A DNA stretch of 8,849 nt from Gemmatimonadota bacterium. Lineage in GTDB: Bacteria; Gemmatimonadota; Gemmatimonadetes; Gemmatimonadales; GWC2-71-9. Numbering within the stretch: the stretch's first letter is position 1; each line of letters begins with the position of its first letter. The position numbers and the translations under genes are program-made. The DNA is taken from contig QHTY01000175.1 in NCBI GenBank assembly GCA_003220985.1, positions 1-8,849 on the forward strand, in the 5' to 3' direction. Of this stretch, positions 1 through 5,043 are shown piece by piece. The notes beneath the pieces are model-generated. The model ran no database searches and had not been told where the DNA came from. It was given only the letters and a program-made list of their open reading frames with translations.

Positions 1-1062
1 CGCGACGCCGAGAAAGACCACGTTGTAGAACGCGGCCCGCCACACCGCCTCCTCGCCGCGTTCCGGCTTCCCCGCGCCGAGCGCCTGGCCGACCATCGTC
101 GCGGCGGCATTGGCGAGCCCCCAGGATGGTAGCAGCGCGAAAATGATGACGCGGATCGCGATCTGATACCCGGCCAGTGCATCGGTCCCAAAGGATGCGT
201 TGATGCGGGTGAGGCCGATCCAGCTCGCCATGCCGACGAATACCTGGAACGTCCCCGTGCCCGACAGGCGCAGCAGCGTCTTCATCACCGCCGGTTTGAG
301 CGCAACCTGGTAGCGGTGAATGACGACCCGCCCATCGCGCCGCCAGAGACGATAGAGCTGATAGAGGACGCCGGTGGCGCGCCCGATCGTGGTCGCGATC
401 GCGGCGCCGGTCACCCCGAGCCGCGGGAAGGGACCGATGCCGAAGATGAGCAGCGGGCCGAGGATGATGTTGATCCAGTTCGCGAGCCACAGCACGCGCA
501 TCGCGATCGCCGCGTCGCCGGCGCCGCGGAAGATCGCGTTGACGAGGAAGAGCAGCAGGATGACGACGTTGCCGCCCAGCATGACGCGCGTGTAGGTCTG
601 GCCGGTGGCGATGACGCTGTCGGAAGCGCCCATGAGACCGAGCAGCGTGGGTGCGAGCAGCACGCCCGCCACGCCGACGATGGCCGCCACGATCACGCCG
701 AGCGCGATGCCCTGCACCGCCGCTTCGGCCGCGCCTTCGGGATTCTTTTCGCCGATGCGCCGCGCCACCATCGCGGTCACGCCGATCGAGAGTCCCATCG
801 CCGCCGTGTACGCGACCGTCAACATCGACTCGGTGAGCCCGACCGTAGCCACCGCGTCCGGGCTGACGTGTGCGACCCAGAAGATGTCGACGACGGCGAA
901 CACCGACTCCATCACCATCTCGAGCACCATCGGCACCGCGAGCAGGATGATCGCGCGGCCGATGGGGCCGGAGGTGTAGTCGTGATGTGTGCCGCGGATG
1001 GCCTCGCGGATCGTCCGCCAGAATCCGTGAGGCGTTTCGACGTGCGCTTGGGTGTCGGTCAT
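1..1062 (-). CDS. MATE-family efflux transporter (N-terminal 354 aa, C-terminus cut by window edge)
   Basis: Reading the minus strand from ATG at 1062 gives 354 uninterrupted codons up to base 1, with no stop, so the gene continues outside the window. The family usually has about 440-460 residues and 12 helices, so roughly the last quarter is missing. MATE proteins are inner-membrane antiporters that export cationic drugs and metabolites in exchange for Na+ or H+. Supporting features are a short basic cytoplasmic N-terminus, then hydrophobic helices from about residue 35. The first helix region carries LAVPMVLEMVMESVFAVVDI, with an acidic residue (Asp59) where NorM-type proteins keep a conserved Asp. 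An internal second MatE repeat begins around residue 260. Residues LVNAIFRGAGDAAIAMR and LGVTGAAIATTIGR are typical family motifs. No strong Shine-Dalgarno precedes the ATG. The gene is divergent from the lipoprotein at 1149. Substrate cannot be inferred. Confidence 0.93.
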   Translation of the reverse strand, partial: MTDTQAHVETPHGFWRTIREAIRGTHHDYTSGPIGRAIILLAVPMVLEMVMESVFAVVDIFWVAHVSPDAVATVGLTESMLTVAYTAAMGLSIGVTAMVARRIGEKNPEGAAEAAVQGIALGVIVAAIVGVAGVLLAPTLLGLMGASDSVIATGQTYTRVMLGGNVVILLLFLVNAIFRGAGDAAIAMRVLWLANWINIILGPLLIFGIGPFPRLGVTGAAIATTIGRATGVLYQLYRLWRRDGRVVIHRYQVALKPAVMKTLLRLSGTGTFQVFVGMASWIGLTRINASFGTDALAGYQIAIRVIIFALLPSWGLANAAATMVGQALGAGKPERGEEAVWRAAFYNVVFLGVA

Positions 1063-1117
1063 AGGGCGTGAAATCTCGTCACAAACGTTCAAAACCGCAT
1101 CGCAGGTTCACGCAAGA

Positions 1118-1135
1118 CTCGGCGCGGCTGCCGAG
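1118..1135. other. Small stem-loop in the leader of the lipoprotein gene
   Basis: CTCGGC and GCCGAG form a perfect 6-bp stem around a 6-nt loop (GCGGCT), ending 13 nt before the ATG at 1149. In the mRNA it would sit close to the ribosome landing site, where no Shine-Dalgarno is visible. In GC-rich DNA a stem this short is common by chance, so any effect on translation is speculative. Confidence 0.2.
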
Positions 1136-1148
1136 CGATCGTACGTCC

Positions 1149-2405
1149 ATGAAACCACTCGCCATCCTCCTCCTCGCGGTGCTCACGGCCTGCTCCGACA
1201 ACATCATGTCGGCGCCCCCCCCGCCTCCTACGACAGTCTCCGTGGCGTACTGCACGGGACTCGAGCCCATGTGGGTGGCGTTCCAGGACGGCGACGGTGC
1301 CTGGACGCGGGCGTTGCCAACCGTGTCCAACGGCAAGGTCGTCTTTCAGTCCGGATTTGCTTCAGACCGCGGTGGCATCGCGACCGTGTTCCGAGCGGGG
1401 TCAGGGATCACGTTTTTGGGTGTGCTGTATGGCGCCCCCGAGGAGCTCGGGACCGTCAGTGACACGAGTCCGCGCTTTTGCGGCCCGCCCATCGTGAAGA
1501 GCCTGGTGGGGAGCGTCGCGGGAGTCGACAGCAACGAGTTCGTGATCGTTCGCGCCGGCTCTGATGCCCAGACGCTCGCGCATGCCGGTCACGAGTTTCT
1601 GCTCAACGTTCTGCCACCTGGTCCGCAGGATATCCTCGCGACGCGGGTCGCACGAATCGGTGCAATTGACACGCTGACGAAGATCATCCTGCGGCGCGGC
1701 GTCGACCTTCCCGATGGCGCCACGCTGCCGGTGCTCGATTTCAGCTCACCGGAGGCTTTCGAACCAGCCGTGGCGAGCGTATCGCTTTCCGGAATTGGTA
1801 CCGGCGGCGCAGCCATCTCCACCCGCCTGATCACGAGTGGGTTCAATGGCACCTTCGGCGTTGTCACCGGTCAGGACATCGGAACCATGCGGCCGTATTT
1901 CGCGATCCCCGAGGCGCGACTGCTTCCGGGCGATCTGCAGGTGCTGTTTGCATCGGGACATGGTGCAAGCCCGAACAGCGTCCGGAGCGCGACTCGCTTT
2001 TTCCACGCCGTGCAAGACTTCACGATCGGCCTTGGCGCCGACGTGGTCCCGCCCACGTTCAGCACGATCGCTACGGCACCAAGCCTCCGGCTGCGCGCGC
2101 GGTTCGTGAATCAGACCGAGTATGGTCGCCGGACGTCGGTGTCGTATCAGGAGGATAGCACGCGATTGGTGAGTGTATCGATGACGCAGGACTATGCATT
2201 GCGAGTTGGCGGAATCTACGACCTGGTCATCCCTGAGCTCGTCGGTGTCGCCGGGTTCGACCGGGCCTGGGCGCTCTCTGCCACAAACTCCCTCCGCTGG
2301 TCCGCTGCTCGAGTCGGTGGGACACTCGGCCTGGGCATCGACCCCGCCCCGTTTGACGGAGCGACCCAACGCGGAGCCTGCATCTCGGACGTGCTGACGC
2401 CGTAG
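1149..2405 (+). CDS. Large lipoprotein of unknown function
   Basis: A 418-aa protein with a clear lipoprotein signal: MKPLAILLLAVLTAC, lipobox LTAC, lipidated Cys15. A Pro5 linker follows at residues 23-27. The frame is open upstream to a GTG at 1068, but the ATG at 1149 puts the signal peptide at the very N-terminus, so I chose it. Neither start has a good Shine-Dalgarno. The mature part looks beta-rich and soluble. It has an early block YCTGLEPMWVAFQDGDGAW (residues 34-52) and two further cysteines, Cys35 and Cys111, that could form a disulfide; Cys411 lies near the C-terminus. I recognise no catalytic motif or named domain. The style (short lipobox, polyproline, then a WVAFQDG-type segment) resembles uncharacterised lipoproteins I associate with Gemmatimonadota, but this is recollection and not a search. 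It is probably anchored in a membrane facing the periplasm or surface. Its stop lies 7 nt from that of the convergent AraC regulator. Confidence 0.85.
   Translation: MKPLAILLLAVLTACSDNIMSAPPPPPTTVSVAYCTGLEPMWVAFQDGDGAWTRALPTVSNGKVVFQSGFASDRGGIATVFRAGSGITFLGVLYGAPEELGTVSDTSPRFCGPPIVKSLVGSVAGVDSNEFVIVRAGSDAQTLAHAGHEFLLNVLPPGPQDILATRVARIGAIDTLTKIILRRGVDLPDGATLPVLDFSSPEAFEPAVASVSLSGIGTGGAAISTRLITSGFNGTFGVVTGQDIGTMRPYFAIPEARLLPGDLQVLFASGHGASPNSVRSATRFFHAVQDFTIGLGADVVPPTFSTIATAPSLRLRARFVNQTEYGRRTSVSYQEDSTRLVSVSMTQDYALRVGGIYDLVIPELVGVAGFDRAWALSATNSLRWSAARVGGTLGLGIDPAPFDGATQRGACISDVLTP
1215..1222 (+). repeat. C8 homopolymer tract in the lipoprotein linker
   Basis: Eight consecutive C residues encode part of the Pro5 linker just after the lipidated cysteine. 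Homopolymers of this length can slip during replication. A change of one base here would frameshift nearly the whole mature protein. As read, the tract is in frame and the gene is intact. Confidence 0.6.
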
Positions 2406-2412
2406 GCGACAG

Positions 2413-3327
2413 CTAGTGCCGGGTGCGCATCAGCGCGCCGGGCGTCGTGCCGAAGGCGCGTTTGAAGAGCCTCGTGAAATGAGCCTGGTCCGCGAAGCCC
2501 GCGCGCTGCGCGATGTCGGACAGGCTCGCTTCCGTGGTTTCGAGCAGGCGCCGCGCGCGCTCGAGCCGCAGCGCCAGCAGATACTGATGCGGCGCGCGAC
2601 CCATCGTCTCTTTGAACGCGCGCGCGAAGTGCGCCACCGACAACCCGACCTCTCGGCTCAACATTTCGACCGTCAGCCGCGCATCCAGCGCGGCCTCGAT
2701 CAGCTCCAGCACCCGACGCTTCGGGACCGCCGATAGTCCGCCGCGATTGTGGATTGGCCGTGGCTGCTCGACCCCCGCGTGCCGCACGAGCAGATGGCCG
2801 AGGGCGCTCGTCACGGCCTCGACCATCGCCAGCCCGTGCGCGTTGCGGCTGTCCGCCTCGTATTTCAGCGCCAGCATGAGGTGCCGGATCTGCGGCGACT
2901 CGACCGCATACGTGCGCCGCAGGTGCACGGGCCCGACCTCGTCGAGTGACGGAGTAATCAGGCGGCCCAGGTGCAGCGGATCGATCGACACGCGCAGATA
3001 GCGCAGCGTGCTGTTGAGCCGCAGCGTGATAGGGTTCGCGCTCGGGCTGATCCAGAGGCTCCGCGGCGGAATGACGAACGGCTTGAACCCGTGCGGCTCC
3101 TTGACTTCGAGTTTGAGCGGTGCCGTGTCGAGGTTCAGCGAGAGGTAGTGCTGATCGCCGACCAGGTCGTCGACTCCCGCCACGTCATTGCGCCCCGCCT
3201 CGACGAGCATGCCCGGCCAGTCGAGCGCCTGGGTGGTGACGATGGCCGAGCGGCTGTCGCGGCGTGTGACCTCGCCGCGCGCGACGATGGACTCGAGTAG
3301 AACGGGGGCTGCGATCTGTGTTGGCAC
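2413..3327 (-). CDS. AraC/XylS-family transcriptional regulator
   Basis: A 304-aa protein with the family's standard two-part layout. Residues about 1-190 form a sensor domain with no recognisable ligand motif. Residues about 203-304 form the double helix-turn-helix DNA-binding domain. The first HTH is around 218-242 (LTVEMLSREVGLSVAHFARAFK). The second is around 266-296 and contains the signature DIAQRAGFADQAHFTRLFKR followed by FGTTP. Start is GTG at 3327: an in-frame TGA lies at 3361-3363 and no better start exists between them. No clear Shine-Dalgarno precedes it, so the start is moderately secure. The gene is divergent from the cupredoxin lipoprotein at 3452 and convergent with the lipoprotein at 1149. 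Members of this family often control themselves and a divergent neighbour, so the cupredoxin is the natural candidate target. That is inference from position. Confidence 0.93.
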   Translation of the reverse strand: MPTQIAAPVLLESIVARGEVTRRDSRSAIVTTQALDWPGMLVEAGRNDVAGVDDLVGDQHYLSLNLDTAPLKLEVKEPHGFKPFVIPPRSLWISPSANPITLRLNSTLRYLRVSIDPLHLGRLITPSLDEVGPVHLRRTYAVESPQIRHLMLALKYEADSRNAHGLAMVEAVTSALGHLLVRHAGVEQPRPIHNRGGLSAVPKRRVLELIEAALDARLTVEMLSREVGLSVAHFARAFKETMGRAPHQYLLALRLERARRLLETTEASLSDIAQRAGFADQAHFTRLFKRAFGTTPGALMRTRH

Positions 3328-3346
3328 GTCTGGAGAACACCGGACT

Positions 3347-3368
3347 GTTCCTGGGGGTTGTCAGGAAC
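3347..3368. promoter_or_regulatory. Inverted repeat in the divergent AraC/cupredoxin promoter region
   Basis: GTTCCTG at 3347-3353 and CAGGAAC at 3362-3368 are a perfect 7-bp inverted repeat separated by 8 bases. It starts 20 bp upstream of the regulator's start and lies about 84 bp before the cupredoxin start, a sensible place for an operator acting on both genes. AraC proteins more often bind direct repeats, so a different dimeric regulator is equally possible. It could also simply form a hairpin. I see no convincing -10/-35 pair here for either gene. Confidence 0.35.
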
Positions 3369-3440
3369 GTGCAAAAGTGGACCAGAGATCTGATCAATAC
3401 CCGGTGCCGAGTCTCGCGCAATTTGGTTGCGTCACTCACC

Positions 3441-3444
3441 AGGA
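3441..3444 (+). promoter_or_regulatory. Shine-Dalgarno (AGGA) that fixes the cupredoxin start
   Basis: AGGA lies 7 nt before the ATG at 3452, a normal spacing. This frame is open well upstream, back to about 3188, so the ribosome site together with the lipoprotein signal decides the start. Confidence 0.6.
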
Positions 3445-3451
3445 CAACGAC

Positions 3452-3814
3452 ATGTTCACGCTCAAGACTCGACTCGCCTTCGTTACGTTGGCGGGAGCGC
3501 TCCTCGGATGCGGCGGCGATTACGGTTCGACGGCGCCACCGCCCCCACCCCCCCCACCGGCCCAGACGGTCGCGGCCACCGACGCAATCGTCTTCACACC
3601 GGCGACGCTGACCGTCGCGACGGGCGAGACCGTGACCTTCACGTTCGGCTCGATCGCACACAACGTGTTCTTCGCTGCCCAAAGCGGGGCACCGGCCGAC
3701 ATTTCCGACAACAACGCGAATGTGTCAGTCGCACGGGCCTTCGCGGCGCCGGGCAACTACGCGTACACGTGCCACATCCATCCGTCGATGCACGGCACCG
3801 TCGTGGTGCAATGA
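3452..3814 (+). CDS. Plastocyanin/amicyanin-like blue copper lipoprotein
   Basis: A 120-aa cupredoxin that would shuttle single electrons through a type 1 copper centre in the periplasm or at a membrane surface. Residues 1-20 are a lipoprotein signal ending in LLGC (Cys20 lipidated). A Pro8 linker follows at 29-36. The cupredoxin fold covers about 40-120. The expected ligands are visible: His70 (IAHNVFF), Cys107, His110 and Met113 in YTCHIHPSMHG. The Cys-x2-His-x2-Met spacing matches amicyanin-type loops and is shorter than in plant plastocyanin. The family commonly spans about 100 residues, so the domain is complete. The start at 3452 is supported by AGGA upstream and by the signal peptide. 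The gene is divergent from the AraC regulator and convergent with Dps. No redox partner is encoded beside it, so its electron donor and acceptor are unknown. A copper-buffering role is a weaker alternative. Confidence 0.92.
   Translation: MFTLKTRLAFVTLAGALLGCGGDYGSTAPPPPPPPPAQTVAATDAIVFTPATLTVATGETVTFTFGSIAHNVFFAAQSGAPADISDNNANVSVARAFAAPGNYAYTCHIHPSMHGTVVVQ
3548..3555 (+). repeat. C8 homopolymer tract in the cupredoxin linker
   Basis: Eight consecutive C residues, preceded by a C5 run at 3542-3546, encode part of the Pro8 linker between the lipidated cysteine and the copper domain. Slippage would remove the copper-binding domain from the reading frame. As read, the gene is intact. Confidence 0.6.
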
Positions 3815-3823
3815 GGGATTGCG

Positions 3824-3851
3824 GTAGGGGCGCAGCATGCTGCGCCCCTAC
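3824..3851. terminator. Perfect 28-bp palindrome between convergent genes (possible bidirectional terminator or dispersed repeat)
   Basis: The 14-base arm GTAGGGGCGCAGCA is followed directly by its exact reverse complement, with no spacer. It occupies most of the 47-nt gap between the cupredoxin stop (3814) and the Dps stop (3862). Folded in RNA it gives a strong GC-rich hairpin from either strand, which suits a shared terminator for two convergent genes. No T-run follows on either strand, so it is not a classic intrinsic terminator. Its exact symmetry also resembles short dispersed palindromic (REP-like) elements that accumulate in gene ends. Only one copy is present in this window. Confidence 0.6.
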
Positions 3852-3861
3852 TACGACGCTC

Positions 3862-4455
3862 TCAGCTCTGTTGGTGCGCCTCGACAAACCAGAGCCATTT
3901 GTCCACGCCCCGGGAGATCTCGGTGAGCGTATCGGCACTCCCGGCGTCTTCGAGCTCGTTCATCTCTTCGATGCCGATGCGCATCGTGCGACCAAACGTG
4001 GCGAGGGCGTCCGACAGCGCCGCCACGTGCTCGCCCCCGTTCGATAAGGCGAGGGGATAATCCGGCAGGGTGGAGCGTTCCTCCACCGCGCCGACCGTGC
4101 CTTCGGCAATCCCGCCGAGCTGGACGACGCGCTCGGCGATCAGATCCACGTATTCCTCCACGTCTTCATTGACGTCATCGAACAACTTGTGGAGCGCGAT
4201 GAACGCAGGGCCCTTCACGTTCCAGTGCGCCTGCTTGCACTGCGTCTGGAGATCGATCGCCTCGGCGAGACGCTGATTGAGCAGCCCGATCACTTCGACT
4301 CGGGCTTTTTCGGGCAAGTCGTTCTTGGTCGCATACAACTTCGGTGCGGCGGGCGCGCGGGAGGCCCGCTCCGGGGCGCGCGGCTGCGACTTCGCGCCGT
4401 TGCCGCGGGATTGGCGCGGTGTGCGCGAGGTGCGTGGTGCGACTGTGCGGGGCAT
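3862..4455 (-). CDS. dps: Dps-family ferritin-like DNA-protection protein
   Basis: A 197-aa protein. Dps assembles as a 12-subunit shell that oxidises Fe2+ with peroxide, stores the iron and can coat DNA in the cytoplasm. The inter-subunit ferroxidase residues are all visible: His77 in KQAHWNVKG, His89 and Asp93 in HKLFDD, and Asp104 and Glu108 in DLIAER. The core (about 40-197) has normal length. An unusual feature is the first 38 residues: a tail with eight Arg, one Lys and seven Pro but only one acidic residue, probably disordered and DNA-binding like the lysine tails of other Dps proteins. Start is ATG at 4455, with a modest GAAAGAAG just upstream. It lies 29 nt downstream of the sulfocyanin gene on the same strand and is probably the last gene of that transcript, which ends at the palindrome. 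Many Dps genes respond to oxidative stress or stationary phase; no such control element is visible here. Confidence 0.95.
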   Translation of the reverse strand: MPRTVAPRTSRTPRQSRGNGAKSQPRAPERASRAPAAPKLYATKNDLPEKARVEVIGLLNQRLAEAIDLQTQCKQAHWNVKGPAFIALHKLFDDVNEDVEEYVDLIAERVVQLGGIAEGTVGAVEERSTLPDYPLALSNGGEHVAALSDALATFGRTMRIGIEEMNELEDAGSADTLTEISRGVDKWLWFVEAHQQS

Positions 4456-4484
4456 AGGCTTCTTTCGTTACGAGGAGTAATCGT

Positions 4485-5030
4485 TCAGCTGGACGACGTC
4501 GCCAGCGTCGGGCGCTTTTCGGTCGCGGAGACCTTGAATCGGATCCACATCCCGGCGAGCCCGTGCCCCGGCACCGCGCAAAAGATCATGTATGATCCTG
4601 GCTTGTTGGCCACAAATCGCATCGAGTCCGCTTCTCCCGCCCCATGCCCTTGCATCAACCGGGTCGTCATGGCGCGCGGCAAGGCCGGAGGTTCGACCGG
4701 ACCGGCCGGCATCGGTTTCGTGGTGTCGACGACTTCAACAGAGTGCGGGAGATTCGGATCCTTGTTCGTGAAGCGAATGACGACCGTCCAATTCGTGGGA
4801 ACGGTGAACGTCAACTTGCCATCGTTGAAGCCGTTGAAATTCAGGCCGCCATTCAGCTGCGTGAGACCGGCGGTCAACTGCAGGGTCGCGGTCTTGGCCG
4901 TGGTATCGACCGTGAGCCAATTGCAATCGATCGCGGACTGTGTTGCTGACGCCGCTGCCGGAGGATTCTGCGCAGCGCAGAGCTGCGCCGCTAACAGGAA
5001 CGTCGCGAGAAACGCCGAAAGTTTGGTCAT
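4485..5030 (-). CDS. Sulfocyanin-like (SoxE/rusticyanin-type) blue copper protein
   Basis: A 181-aa exported cupredoxin. Residues 1-20 form a Sec signal (cleavage likely after LCAA). The domain then carries the sulfocyanin pattern: NGGLNFNGFNDGKLTFTVP (60-78), NLPHSVEVV with His96, then FCAVPGHGLAGMW giving Cys151, His156 and Met161. The Cys-x4-His-x4-Met spacing matches rusticyanin/sulfocyanin and differs from the shorter loop in the cupredoxin at 3452. In archaea sulfocyanin carries electrons in a terminal oxidase supercomplex. Bacterial relatives are periplasmic electron carriers with mostly untested partners. A loop at about 105-137 has extra Met/His (Met107, Met121, Met126, His129, Met137). 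The start at 5030 is 13 nt after the receptor's stop, so co-transcription is likely, although only a weak ribosome site is seen. No oxidase gene is nearby, so the redox partner is unknown. Confidence 0.9.
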   Translation of the reverse strand: MTKLSAFLATFLLAAQLCAAQNPPAAASATQSAIDCNWLTVDTTAKTATLQLTAGLTQLNGGLNFNGFNDGKLTFTVPTNWTVVIRFTNKDPNLPHSVEVVDTTKPMPAGPVEPPALPRAMTTRLMQGHGAGEADSMRFVANKPGSYMIFCAVPGHGLAGMWIRFKVSATEKRPTLATSSS

Positions 5031-5043
5031 ATGTCCAAGGTAC

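Noticed and set aside
316..1071. 251-codon plus-strand open frame, rich in Asp, Arg, Glu and His
   Set aside because: It lies opposite the MATE gene, whose helices and family motifs are unmistakable. The composition is typical of an antisense frame in GC-rich DNA.
1068..1148. GTG at 1068 as start of the lipoprotein, adding 27 residues
   Set aside because: It would bury the lipoprotein signal behind a highly basic stretch. The ATG at 1149 gives a standard signal and lipobox.
1063..1148. Divergent promoters between MATE and the lipoprotein
   Set aside because: I looked for -35/-10 pairs on both strands and found none with convincing matches and spacing. Promoters must exist but cannot be placed.
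1746..2369. 207-codon minus-strand open frame opposite the lipoprotein
   Set aside because: Despite its length, it has low-complexity Arg/Asp/Gly content and no motif, while the opposite frame has a signal peptide and coherent protein composition.
3417..3431. Small inverted repeat CGCAA-N5-TTGCG before the cupredoxin gene
   Set aside because: Only 5-bp arms with a 5-nt spacer; this occurs easily by chance, and nothing else supports an operator or hairpin.
3185..3682. 165-codon minus-strand open frame spanning the AraC/cupredoxin spacer
   Set aside because: It overlaps two well-supported genes in other frames and its translation is an Arg-rich shadow with no domain.
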